64,000 bases of DNA from Erysipelothrix amsterdamensis. GTDB taxonomy: Bacteria; Bacillota_I; Bacilli_A; Erysipelotrichales; Erysipelotrichaceae. Location of the stretch: contig NZ_OW659496.1 in NCBI RefSeq assembly GCF_940143175.1, positions 1,674,001-1,738,000 on the forward strand, in the 5' to 3' direction. Of this stretch, positions 18,403 through 25,962 are shown one piece after another (positions within the stretch are counted from its first letter, which is position 1; every line of letters starts with the position of its first letter). The position numbers and the translations under genes were made by a program. The notes below the pieces were generated by a model that saw only the letters and a program-made list of their open reading frames with translations, ran no database searches and was not told the DNA's origin.

Positions 18403-18491
18403 TGGCGGAGGAGGGGAGATTCGAACTCCCGCACGCTCTCACGTCTGCTGGTTTTCAAGACCAGTCCCTTCAGCCACTTGGGTACTCCTCC
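18403..18491 (-). tRNA. tRNA-Ser (TGA)
   Basis: 89 nt class II tRNA with long variable arm, anticodon loop CTTGAAA, discriminator G and encoded CCA. Confidence 0.96.
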
Positions 18492-18546
18492 ATAGAGTTT
18501 TTTGCATTTTAATGTAATTAAATTCCGATAATCCTAAGTGTCAAAT

Positions 18547-18623
18547 TGGTGGACCCTGTAGGACTCGAACCTACGACCAACCGGTTATGAGCCGGTAGCT
18601 CTAACCAACTGAGCTAAGGGTCC
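18547..18623 (-). tRNA. tRNA with CAT anticodon, probably tRNA-Ile2 (lysidine-modified)
   Basis: 77 nt with loop CTCATAA. The body (GGACCCTTAGCTCAG, GGTCG) resembles tRNA-Ile(CAT) rather than elongator Met, and the cluster already contains a typical elongator Met and an initiator. Identity depends on TilS modification and is inferred. Confidence 0.85.
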
Positions 18624-18656
18624 GCTACATCGGTATTACGCTTTTCAAAATAGAAA

Positions 18657-18733
18657 TGGTAGCGGGTGTGAGATTCGAACTCGCGACCTTCCGGGTATGA
18701 ACCGGACGCTCTAGCCAACTGAGCTAACCCGCC
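18657..18733 (-). tRNA. tRNA-Met (CAT), elongator
   Basis: 77 nt, anticodon loop TTCATAC, acceptor GGCGGGT with a closing G-U pair as in the Bacillus elongator tRNA-Met; CCA encoded. Confidence 0.92.
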
Positions 18734-18761
18734 ATAGGAATATTTAATTTTAATAATAAAT

Positions 18762-18838
18762 TGGTCGGGATGACAGGATTCGAACCTGCGACCCCCTGGT
18801 CCCAAACCAGGTGCACTACCAAGCTGTGCTACATCCCG
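18762..18838 (-). tRNA. tRNA-Pro (TGG)
   Basis: 77 nt, anticodon loop TTTGGGA, discriminator A, CCA encoded. Confidence 0.97.
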
Positions 18839-18843
18839 AAAAT

Positions 18844-18920
18844 TGGCGCGCCCGACAGAAGTCGAATCCATAACCTCTTGAGCCGTAATCAAGTGCTCTA
18901 TCCAGTTGAGCTACGGGCGC
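18844..18920 (-). tRNA. tRNA-Arg (ACG)
   Basis: 77 nt, anticodon loop TTACGGC, discriminator G, CCA encoded. With A34 read as inosine it decodes CGT, CGC and CGA, the Arg codons seen in the leader region at 43243-43478. Confidence 0.97.
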
Positions 18921-18960
18921 ATATACATCGATTTAAATTAGAACTCCATCAATAAAGTAA

Positions 18961-19047
18961 TGGTGGGGATGAAGGGACTTGAACCCATACGAAGTTACCT
19001 TCAACGGATTTTAAGTCCGTTGCGTCTACCAATTCCGCCACATCCCC
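18961..19047 (-). tRNA. tRNA-Leu (TAA)
   Basis: 87 nt class II tRNA with long variable arm, anticodon loop CTTAAAA, CCA encoded. Confidence 0.97.
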
Positions 19048-19052
19048 ATTAC

Positions 19053-19126
19053 TGGAGGTTCCTATCGGATTTGAACCGATGATCACAGAGTTGCAGTCTA
19101 TTGCCTTACCACTTGGCTAAGGAACC
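19053..19126 (-). tRNA. tRNA-Cys (GCA)
   Basis: 74 nt, anticodon loop CTGCAAC, discriminator T, CCA encoded. First gene of the cluster. Confidence 0.97.
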
Positions 19127-19132
19127 ATTAAC

Positions 19133-19146
19133 TGTGTCGCGACACA
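19133..19146. repeat. Perfect 14-bp palindrome upstream of the tRNA cluster
   Basis: TGTGTCGCGACACA lies seven bases before the 5' end of tRNA-Cys. It could be a leader hairpin or an operator; function unknown. Confidence 0.5.
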
Positions 19147-19198
19147 TTAACTCGACGATTGTCTTTGTTGTTGTTGTCGTTTCTCACTGTGCTTTTAC

Positions 19199-19226
19199 AT
19201 TATACATCATCAGTATAGAAATGCAA
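19199..19226 (-). promoter_or_regulatory. Promoter of the tRNA operon
   Basis: TTGCAT (19226-19221), 16 bases, TATAAT (19204-19199) on the minus strand, about 70 bases before tRNA-Cys. Confidence 0.7.
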
Positions 19227-19288
19227 CACTTAAAATACAAAATAATACATTTTTTTAAAAAAAGATTTAATTGTTCCTTTAATTCACC

Positions 19289-19313
19289 AAAAAGGGCCTT
19301 TTTAGCCCTTTTT
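19289..19313 (-). terminator. Terminator of the pot operon
   Basis: Stem AAAAAGGGC / GCCCTTTTT with a 7-base loop, just after the potD stop; nearly symmetric and probably bidirectional. Confidence 0.8.
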
Positions 19314-19327
19314 GATGCGTTTTTTCG

Positions 19328-20377
19328 TTATTTTGTTGCTTTAATTCTTTGCCAATAATCAGAAAGAATTACTTTCATCTCTTTGTCGTAGAAAAATTCT
19401 TCGTCCTTATCATAACCTGTGCGTGTGACATAGGAATCGATTCCGTTGAATGCACCATCAGGTCCAGTCACATCATCAATCACAGATTGAATCGGACTTG
19501 TATATCCAATTTCTTCAGTGATGCGTTTTGAGACATCTTCTGAAATCATAAAATCAATCCATTTGTGGGCAAGATCTGGATTGGGTGCGTCAACAGGAAT
19601 GACCATTGCATCCACCCATGTGTTTGTGCCCTCAGCCGGGGAATAAAAGTCCATATCAGGGTTTTCAAGTAAAATAGCATTCGCATCCCCCGAATACATA
19701 ACCGCAATGTCCTTAGCACCACCAATCATTTGATCAATGATTTCATCGGTACCGTAAACAGGATCCATCGTTTGTTTCATTTCAATTAACCAATCATTAG
19801 CTTTTTTGAGTTCATCTTCTTGCGTAGTATTCATTGAAAAGCCTTGTGCTTTTAAAGCAATCATAAAAGCATCACGTTCTGAATCATAAAAGAATAGTTT
19901 TCCCTTATACTTTTCATTCATTAAGATATTCCAACCTTGAGTTTCAAGATCTTTACGGTCTACTGTGTTCTTATTATATAGAATCCCTACATTTCCCCAG
20001 AAATAAGGAACCGAGTATTCGTTATCAGGATCCATATGACGCCCTTTAAGGCTTGGAATGATATTTTCATAGTTTGTAATCTTTGAGTAATCTATTTTTT
20101 GAAGCATGTCTTCCTCACGCATACGTTGTGCTGTGTAGTCAGAAGGAACAATCACATCAAATTTTGAACCGTCTTGGAGTTTGTTGTACATTTGTTCATT
20201 TGAAAGAAATTTTTCATAAATAACGCGAACGTTATATTTGTTTTCAAATTCAGGAATCAATGATTCATCAATATACTCTCCCCAGTTATAAACGCGGAGT
20301 TCTTCTTTGGGTTCTTTTGCGCCACATCCCGTTAATACAAGAAGTGATGCAAGTAATGCTACTAAGATTTTTTTCAT
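19328..20377 (-). CDS. potD: Spermidine/putrescine-binding lipoprotein PotD
   Basis: A 349-residue polyamine-binding lipoprotein. The signal ends in the lipobox LTGC with Cys18. The mature protein begins LRVYNWGEYIDESLIPEFE, typical of PotD/PotF, and contains VPSDYTAQRM and the ligand-region YSGDANAILLENPDM. It is the last gene of the potABCD operon, its start overlapping potC by 4 bases. Family length and context both fit. The protein captures polyamine outside the cell for the PotABC importer. Confidence 0.95.
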   Translation of the reverse strand: MKKILVALLASLLVLTGCGAKEPKEELRVYNWGEYIDESLIPEFENKYNVRVIYEKFLSNEQMYNKLQDGSKFDVIVPSDYTAQRMREEDMLQKIDYSKITNYENIIPSLKGRHMDPDNEYSVPYFWGNVGILYNKNTVDRKDLETQGWNILMNEKYKGKLFFYDSERDAFMIALKAQGFSMNTTQEDELKKANDWLIEMKQTMDPVYGTDEIIDQMIGGAKDIAVMYSGDANAILLENPDMDFYSPAEGTNTWVDAMVIPVDAPNPDLAHKWIDFMISEDVSKRITEEIGYTSPIQSVIDDVTGPDGAFNGIDSYVTRTGYDKDEEFFYDKEMKVILSDYWQRIKATK

Positions 20378-21174
20378 GAAACAGCCACCTTTCTTTTACT
20401 ACGTTTCAGAATTGGTAATACATTTATAATGATTAAAACAACGGTAATAATCACAACAATAATTGTTGAGAGGGCATTGACTGTTGGATTAATGCGTTTC
20501 GACATTTGATAAACAAGTATTGAGATGTTACTTACACCATTTCCGGTCGCAAAGTAAGAAATTACAAAGTCATCAAAGGACATTGTAAAAGCGATAAGGG
20601 CTCCCGAAATAATTGCAGGTGTTAGTTGCGGTAAGATGACCTTACGAAGCGCTACCGTGGGCGTAGCCCCTAAATCCATGGCAGCATCTGCCAAACTTGG
20701 ATCCAAAGACTTAAGCTTCGGTAAGACTGTAAGAATGACATATGGAGTACAAAAGGTAATATGGGCAACAAGCATCGTGCCAAAACCCTTTTGGAGTCCA
20801 TTTACTGACGCAAACAATAACATGAAGCTAATTGCAGTTACAATCTCTGGATTAAGAACAGGAAAGTTATTAATGGTCAAAATTGATTTCTTAAAAATTT
20901 TCTTATGTTTACTCAAGCCAATAGCAGTCATCGTTCCGACTACGGTTGCGATAACTGTAGTAATCAAAGCAATGAAAAGTGAAGTTCGAACAGCAGCAGT
21001 AATGTCATTACTCTGCGAGAGTTTTCCATACCATTTGGTTGAAAATCCCGACCATGATGTCAATGAGCGTGAATCATTGAAGGAAAATACCATCATGACA
21101 AGAATTGGTCCATAGATGAAGATGAGCATCAGGATAATACCTAATGGCCCGATCCAACGATTTTTTTCTTTCAT
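20374..21174 (-). CDS. potC: Spermidine/putrescine ABC permease PotC
   Basis: A 266-residue inner-membrane permease with six predicted TM segments and the EAA-loop motif DAAMDLGATPTVALRKVILPQLTP (near residue 175), which docks on PotA. SFDDFVISYFATG is characteristic of PotC. The start overlaps the potB stop by one base (TAATG), and the end overlaps potD. It forms the transmembrane channel with PotB. Confidence 0.95.
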   Translation of the reverse strand: MKEKNRWIGPLGIILMLIFIYGPILVMMVFSFNDSRSLTSWSGFSTKWYGKLSQSNDITAAVRTSLFIALITTVIATVVGTMTAIGLSKHKKIFKKSILTINNFPVLNPEIVTAISFMLLFASVNGLQKGFGTMLVAHITFCTPYVILTVLPKLKSLDPSLADAAMDLGATPTVALRKVILPQLTPAIISGALIAFTMSFDDFVISYFATGNGVSNISILVYQMSKRINPTVNALSTIIVVIITVVLIIINVLPILKRSKRKVAVS

Positions 21175-22019
21175 TAGAGTTTTCCTCCTTTTGGTTTTGA
21201 TTCATCGTATTCACGATCGAATTTATTCGCAAAATGCATTGAGAGCATAATAAGGACAGCCATGATTAATGAGATGGCACTACCGAAATTATAGTCACCA
21301 ATATTGATAAACTGATTTTCAATTAAGTTACCAATTAAGACATAGCTTCCGCCCCCTAAGAATTGCGGAATAACAAAGGTCGAAAGTGATGGTAAGAAGA
21401 CCAGCGTAATTCCGGAGATTACCCCTGATAATGATAAAGGGAAGACAATCTTACGGAATGTTTCAAATCGATTTGCCCCGAGGTCATAACTCGCCTCAAT
21501 CAGTGACTCATCCATTTTCGCTAACACATTATAGATTTGCATAATCATAAAAGGAAGGAAATTATAAACCATCCCTAAGATCACCGCAAAATCTGTATTC
21601 ATCATTTTAAGTGGTGCAATACCAAACAAGGCAAGGAAACTATTAATCAGTCCTTTGTCTGAGAGAATACTAATCCAAGCATAGGTACGAACGAGCATGT
21701 TAATCCACATTGGAATGGTGACCAATAGAATGAGTAGTGTTTGCATACGTTCGGAACGTCGCGAAATAAAATAAGCTAGAGGATATCCTACTAAAAGACA
21801 GATTGCTGTTGTTATCGCGGCAATGCGAAATGAATCAAGGAGTACTTTTAGGAATACAGGATCAAAGAATTTTTTAAAGTTAATCAGACTAAACTGGAAT
21901 GGAATCATTTGGTTCCCTACGGTCGTAAATGCGTAAAATACTATTAAGAGCATTGGTACGACAATAAATACGGACATCCAAACTACATAGGGAATAACCA
22001 GTGGTCTATATTTCTTCAT
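21174..22019 (-). CDS. potB: Spermidine/putrescine ABC permease PotB
   Basis: A 281-residue permease with six TM segments and EAA-loop EASYDLGANRFETFRKIVFPLSLSG near residue 180. It is coupled to potA upstream (TAATG) and potC downstream (TAATG). PotB/PotC heterodimer carries polyamines into the cell. Confidence 0.95.
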   Translation of the reverse strand: MKKYRPLVIPYVVWMSVFIVVPMLLIVFYAFTTVGNQMIPFQFSLINFKKFFDPVFLKVLLDSFRIAAITTAICLLVGYPLAYFISRRSERMQTLLILLVTIPMWINMLVRTYAWISILSDKGLINSFLALFGIAPLKMMNTDFAVILGMVYNFLPFMIMQIYNVLAKMDESLIEASYDLGANRFETFRKIVFPLSLSGVISGITLVFLPSLSTFVIPQFLGGGSYVLIGNLIENQFINIGDYNFGSAISLIMAVLIMLSMHFANKFDREYDESKPKGGKL

Positions 22020-23062
22020 TAATACGACTCCATTGTGTACATAACATGGATGTCTTCAGGGAAGAAATGGATGCCGACTTCTTTTCCTTCTTCTGAATTA
22101 TCCGTTGTATGAATGATAAAGTCACGATGTTCCGTTTTAACGACAATCTCGTAATGAACACCCTTAAATAGAATTGACTCTACAACACCGGTTAGTTTAC
22201 CAAGTTCCACATCAACAATATCAATGTCTTCAGGTCGGATTACAATATCTACAACTTCATTATTTGAGAACCCTGCATCAACGCATTCAAATTGAACGCC
22301 ATCAAATTCCACAAGGCGATCTTCAATCATCGTTCCTTCAATAATATTAGAATCCCCGATGAAGGTCGCAACAAAACGATTTTCAGGTTCATTATAGATA
22401 TCCATTGGTTTTCCGATTTGTTGGATTTCCCCTTCATTCATCACGACAATTTTATCTGACATGGTTAACGCTTCTTCTTGATCATGGGTAACATAGACAA
22501 AGGTAATCCCCACATTTTCTTGGATTTCCTTAAGTTCACGTTGCATTTCTTTACGCATTTTTAAATCCAATGCACCTAAGGGTTCATCAAGCAGAAGGAC
22601 CATCGGTTCATTTACAAGTGCTCGAGCAATCGCAACACGTTGTTGTTGACCACCAGATAAGAGTGTGACAGGACGGTGTTCAAAACCGTTTAAGCCAACA
22701 AGATTCAACATCTTCTCAACTTTTTGTTTGATAATATCTTCATTGGTTTTCTTGATACGAAGACCAAATGCAATGTTGTCATAAACATCCATATGTGGAA
22801 AAAGTGCATACCGTTGAAAAACTGTATTAATCTCACGTTTATAAGGGGCTAATTTCGAAATCTCAATACCTTCGAAATATACTTCACCAGAACTCTGCTC
22901 TAAAAATCCACCTAAGATTCTTAAAAGTGTTGTTTTTCCACAGCCTGAAGGGCCAAGTAGTGTCACAAACTCATTCTCAAAGATATCCAAGTTGATGCCT
23001 TTTAAGACAAGTTGATCTTCAAAGCTCTTCACAATATTTGTAAATTGAATTAATGCTTCCAT
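22019..23062 (-). CDS. potA: Spermidine/putrescine ABC ATPase PotA
   Basis: A 347-residue ATPase: Walker [11 protein letters not shown]-loop, signature LSGGQQQR, Walker [12 protein letters not shown], then a C-terminal TOBE-like domain ([14 protein letters not shown] and beyond). The start at 23062 (MEALIQF) is chosen because AAGGAGGAAGAAT stands just before it; the longer frame would overlap the regulator gene. It lies 11 bases after the regulator stop and starts the potABCD series. It powers polyamine import at the cytoplasmic face. Confidence 0.95.
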   Translation of the reverse strand: MEALIQFTNIVKSFEDQLVLKGINLDIFENEFVTLLGPSGCGKTTLLRILGGFLEQSSGEVYFEGIEISKLAPYKREINTVFQRYALFPHMDVYDNIAFGLRIKKTNEDIIKQKVEKMLNLVGLNGFEHRPVTLLSGGQQQRVAIARALVNEPMVLLLDEPLGALDLKMRKEMQRELKEIQENVGITFVYVTHDQEEALTMSDKIVVMNEGEIQQIGKPMDIYNEPENRFVATFIGDSNIIEGTMIEDRLVEFDGVQFECVDAGFSNNEVVDIVIRPEDIDIVDVELGKLTGVVESILFKGVHYEIVVKTEHRDFIIHTTDNSEEGKEVGIHFFPEDIHVMYTMESY

Positions 23063-23073
23063 ATTCTTCCTCC

Positions 23074-23607
23074 TTAAAATACTGGGGGTGTACACACCCA
23101 GATAACACGTGCTTTCTGTTGATGCTCGTTTACCAAGGCATGGTTACGATTTCCTTTAATGTAAAAGGTTTGACCTTTTGAAACCGTAATTGTTTCATCA
23201 CCATACCTTAATGATACCTTACCTTGGAGTACATAGCCAAATTCTTCCCCTTCATGCGGTAAAATTTCATTAGATTCCCCACCGGGTTCAAGTTCTAAAA
23301 GAATGGGCTCCATCTCATTCTTTTGCGCATTCGGCACAATCCAATGGATGGTAGAGTCTTCACGTTCATCGATAAAATAATCATCCGCAGTAAAGACAAC
23401 TTGTTCCGCAGACTCTTCTTTAAAGAATACTGATAGATTTGTCCCCAGCGCTTCCACAATATCATTGAGTGTTGCGATGGACGGTGACGTTAAATCATTT
23501 TCAAGTTGCGATAAAAACCCTTTGGTTAATTCACTGCGACTTGCAAGTTCTTCTAAGGTCAGACCATTTTTTGTTCGCAACTGTTTGAGTCGTTTTCCAA
23601 TTTCCAT
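23074..23607 (-). CDS. XRE-cupin transcriptional regulator of polyamine uptake
   Basis: A 177-residue protein with an N-terminal XRE helix-turn-helix ([39 protein letters not shown], residues 2-50) and a C-terminal cupin ([24 protein letters not shown], near 115-140). This PuuR-like layout is common in regulators of polyamine genes, with the cupin as sensor domain. It is the first gene of the pot operon and probably controls it. Start preceded by AGGGAGGAAC. Confidence 0.9.
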   Translation of the reverse strand: MEIGKRLKQLRTKNGLTLEELASRSELTKGFLSQLENDLTSPSIATLNDIVEALGTNLSVFFKEESAEQVVFTADDYFIDEREDSTIHWIVPNAQKNEMEPILLELEPGGESNEILPHEGEEFGYVLQGKVSLRYGDETITVSKGQTFYIKGNRNHALVNEHQQKARVIWVCTPPVF

Positions 23608-23666
23608 AGTTCCTCCCTTGTTTAGTGTTGGTAAACTTTTATATTAGTAAGTATAAACACAAACTA

Positions 23667-23694
23667 ATTATACATAATGCTTTCTAAAAAGCAA
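23667..23694 (-). promoter_or_regulatory. Promoter of the regulator-potABCD operon
   Basis: TTGCTT (23694-23689), 16 bases, TATAAT (23672-23667). Between it and the gene lie short inverted pairs (TTAGT/ACTAA, GTTTA/TAAAC) that may be binding sites of the XRE regulator. Confidence 0.6.
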
Positions 23695-23741
23695 ACGAAT
23701 TAATTAAAAAAATGTAAAAATAAAAAGACCAACAGAGTGAT

Positions 23742-23805
23742 AAGCTCCCCTTAAAGTAGACACCCGAAATAAATAAAATCGGGCACTACAAAAAAGGAGG
23801 AGCTT
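23742..23805 (+). promoter_or_regulatory. IS left-end hairpin sequestering the orfA ribosome site (copy 1)
   Basis: AAGCTCC-CCTT (23742-23752) can pair with AAGGAGGAGCTT (23794-23805), burying the AAGGAGG ribosome site. An inner stem CCCGA / TCGGG lies between. The outer stem is followed by TTTCT, so it also resembles a terminator. Transcripts entering from outside would fold it; known IS elements use such folding to limit transposase synthesis. Confidence 0.65.
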
Positions 23806-23810
23806 TTTCT

Positions 23811-24515
23811 ATGGGGAGAAAGAATAAATATCCAGCCGAAATAAAAGAACAAGCAATTAATGAATATTTGAATGGCATAAAAGGTGCACCAGAAATAGCT
23901 GAAGAATTATCTATTGATTCTAGTACATTACGTAGTTGGGTGAAAAAGTATCAAACTTATGGTATTGAAGTTTTTTCAGATAAAGATCGAAACAAAAGTT
24001 ATTCGAAAGAGCTCAAGGAATCCGCAATTAGGGATTATCTTGAAGGCGCAGGTTCTCTTAAAGATATTAGTATTAAATATGGTATAAGTTCCCATGAGGT
24101 TTTGCGCGGATGGATAAAAAAGTATAATAGACTTGAAACTATAAAGGATTACGATCCTAAAGGAGAAGTCTATATGACAAAAGGTAGAAAAACAACAATT
24201 GAGGAGCGTCAGGAAATTGTCGCATATTGTATTGAACATGACTACGATTATAAGGGGACTGCTGAGCGCTATGAACTTTCTTATGCTCAGGTTTATCAGT
24301 GGGTGAAAAAGTATAACGAATTGGGAGATGATGGTCTTCTTGATAAACGTGGCAAGCGAAAACAAGAAGATCAACTTAGTAATGAAGAACGTTTAGAACG
24401 TAAAGTAAAACTACTTGAAAGACAACTCGAACTGAAAGAACGCGAGAACATTCTATTAAAAAAAGTGAAGGAAATCGAAAGGGGGCGATATTCTCCAAAG
24501 CAAAACAAGAAGTAA
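23811..24515 (+). CDS. IS3-family transposase OrfA (copy 1)
   Basis: A 234-residue DNA-binding subunit with three helix-turn-helix units in series (about residues 8-40, 60-95 and 120-160), ending in a leucine-zipper-like coiled coil (ERLERKVKLLERQLELKERENILL). It is longer than most IS3 OrfA proteins. Near its 3' end the A7 run at 24458-24464 offers a -1 slip (A AAA AAA G). The slip continues in an open frame into orfB, giving a predicted 554-residue OrfAB transposase. Its strong AAGGAGG ribosome site lies in the left-end hairpin. Confidence 0.95.
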   Translation: MGRKNKYPAEIKEQAINEYLNGIKGAPEIAEELSIDSSTLRSWVKKYQTYGIEVFSDKDRNKSYSKELKESAIRDYLEGAGSLKDISIKYGISSHEVLRGWIKKYNRLETIKDYDPKGEVYMTKGRKTTIEERQEIVAYCIEHDYDYKGTAERYELSYAQVYQWVKKYNELGDDGLLDKRGKRKQEDQLSNEERLERKVKLLERQLELKERENILLKKVKEIERGRYSPKQNKK

Positions 24516-24526
24516 AGTATCTCGCA

Positions 24527-25474
24527 GTGCAGGAACTACATCATAAACATGGCTGGAGTATTCAGTGGATGTGTAAGGTACTTAAAATCGCAAGAAGTAG
24601 TTATTATAAATGGACGCATCGTGTTGAAACAAGCAATGAAATTGAAAATCATGAGCTTTGCAATCTCATTCTTGATTATGATGAACTATTTGGACATATC
24701 TTAGGCTATCGACGCATGACGGATTGGATCAATGAGTTGAATAGCGTTCAATATAACTCGAAGAGGATTCATAGACTCATGAAGATGCTAGGGGTGAAAT
24801 CAGTGATTCGTCAAAAGTCTAAAAAATATTCACGAAGCACTCCTGAAATCACAGCTGAAAATATTTTAAATCGAAATTTCTTTGCCGCAAAACCGAATGA
24901 AAAATGGCTGACAGACGTCACAGAATTTAAGATTAAAGGTTCAAGTAAGAAACTATATCTCAGTGCGATTATTGATCTTTATGATTTAAGTGTTGTGGCG
25001 TATCAAATAAGTGATCGGAACAATAATCAACTTGTGTTTGATACTTATCATAAAGCTATCGCGAGATATCCAGAGGCAAAACCTTTATTTCACAGTGACC
25101 GCGGATTCCAATACACAAGTAGGGCATTTAGGAAACAGCTAGAAGATCAAGGAGTGATGCAAAGTATGTCTAGAGTGGGACATTGTATTGATAATGGTCC
25201 TATGGAAGGATTTTGGGGAACAATCAAATCAGAAATGTACTACCCTAATGAATTCAGTACAAGAAGCGAATTGAAGAAAGCAATTGAAGTGTATATTGAT
25301 TTTTATAACAACAAGAGACTTCAGAAACGCTTCAAAAACAAAACACCAATGATGGTTCGAACTGAAGCGCTAGGAACAGAGACACCTGTAGTCTACGCGA
25401 TTCCAACTAACAAGAAGATTGAAGCTTACTGGTCAAACATTAGAGAAAAACAAATGCAGTCACTTGTAGCATAA
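24527..25474 (+). CDS. IS3-family transposase OrfB, DDE integrase domain (copy 1)
   Basis: A 315-residue rve-type integrase. The catalytic triad is visible as WLTDVTEF (first Asp), LFHSDRGFQY (second Asp) and MEGFWGTIKSEM (Glu). The N-terminal QELHHKHGWSIQWMCKVL is the HTH_21-type region. The frame is open upstream to the slippery A7, so the active enzyme is expected to be the OrfAB fusion made by -1 frameshifting rather than free OrfB from the GTG at 24527. All catalytic residues are intact, so the element looks functional. Confidence 0.95.
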   Translation: MQELHHKHGWSIQWMCKVLKIARSSYYKWTHRVETSNEIENHELCNLILDYDELFGHILGYRRMTDWINELNSVQYNSKRIHRLMKMLGVKSVIRQKSKKYSRSTPEITAENILNRNFFAAKPNEKWLTDVTEFKIKGSSKKLYLSAIIDLYDLSVVAYQISDRNNNQLVFDTYHKAIARYPEAKPLFHSDRGFQYTSRAFRKQLEDQGVMQSMSRVGHCIDNGPMEGFWGTIKSEMYYPNEFSTRSELKKAIEVYIDFYNNKRLQKRFKNKTPMMVRTEALGTETPVVYAIPTNKKIEAYWSNIREKQMQSLVA

Positions 25475-25509
25475 AAAAGATGATTCATCATAAAGTGATA
25501 AATCATCTT
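25473..25509 (-). terminator. Terminator-like hairpin at the IS right end (copy 1)
   Basis: Stem AAGATGATT (25477-25485) / AATCATCTT (25501-25509), followed on the minus strand by six T. It faces transcripts coming leftward from trxA, whose own terminator the element has split. Confidence 0.65.
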
Positions 25510-25588
25510 GGATATTTTATTTATTTCACCTGTCTACTTGACAGGGAGCAGTTCAGAGTGTTGGTCTTTTCGAGATTAATCAATTCGA

Positions 25589-25897
25589 TTATTGTGCTGA
25601 ACGAATAAATTTTTCAAGTTCAGGTTTTGGTAAAAATCCTGTCTTGCGTCCAACGGGTTTTCCATCTTTAAAGAGAATTAAAGTAGGGATTGACATTACG
25701 TCGAAACGTTGTGCTAATTCGCCTTCTTCATCTACATTAACTTTTAAGATTGTTGCTTCATCTGCCATTGTTGTTGAAAGTTCTGTCAAGATTGGAGCGA
25801 TCATCTTACATGGTCCACACCAGTTTGCATAAAAATCAATAAGTACTACGCCATCTTTAACGGCTTCATTAAAATCTGTTTTTGTTATATTTTTCAT
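25589..25897 (-). CDS. trxA: Thioredoxin
   Basis: A 102-residue cytoplasmic thioredoxin with the redox motif WCGPC (26-30) in FYANWCGPCKMIAPIL, the cis-Pro region MSIPTLILFKDG and normal length. It reduces protein disulfides with thioredoxin reductase. AGGAGG precedes the start. Its terminator hairpin, originally about 15 bases downstream of the stop, is now split by the IS copy at 23738-25555. Confidence 0.96.
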   Translation of the reverse strand: MKNITKTDFNEAVKDGVVLIDFYANWCGPCKMIAPILTELSTTMADEATILKVNVDEEGELAQRFDVMSIPTLILFKDGKPVGRKTGFLPKPELEKFIRSAQ

Positions 25898-25962
25898 TTG
25901 ATAGTGTCCTCCTATTTGCTTAGTTATTATATCACAAGTATTTCATATGTACCTTAATATGC

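Larger units (their letters stand above)
23738..25555 (+). mobile_element. IS3-family (IS150-like) insertion sequence, copy 1
   Basis: 1818 bp, bounded by imperfect 25-bp terminal inverted repeats (left TGATAAGCTCCCC..., right end reading TGAACTGCTCCCT... on the minus strand; 19 of 25 match, both ending AAGTAGACA). A 3-bp target duplication GAG is at 23735-23737 and 25556-25558. It carries orfA and orfB with a slippery A7. I see no difference from the copy at 45738-47555. The flanks reunite into a perfect 12-bp hairpin (AAAAGACCAACA / TGTTGGTCTTTT, loop GAG), the trxA terminator, so the element sits exactly in its loop. Confidence 0.95.

Noticed and set aside
18614-18955. ORFs across the tRNA cluster on both strands (for example a frame reading GRRFESCHPD)
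   Set aside because: These are conceptual translations of tRNA genes, a known artefact; no ribosome sites.
23976-24374. 132-codon antisense ORF in orfA (also at 45976-46374)
   Set aside because: It is the reverse frame of a clear transposase gene, with no ribosome site.
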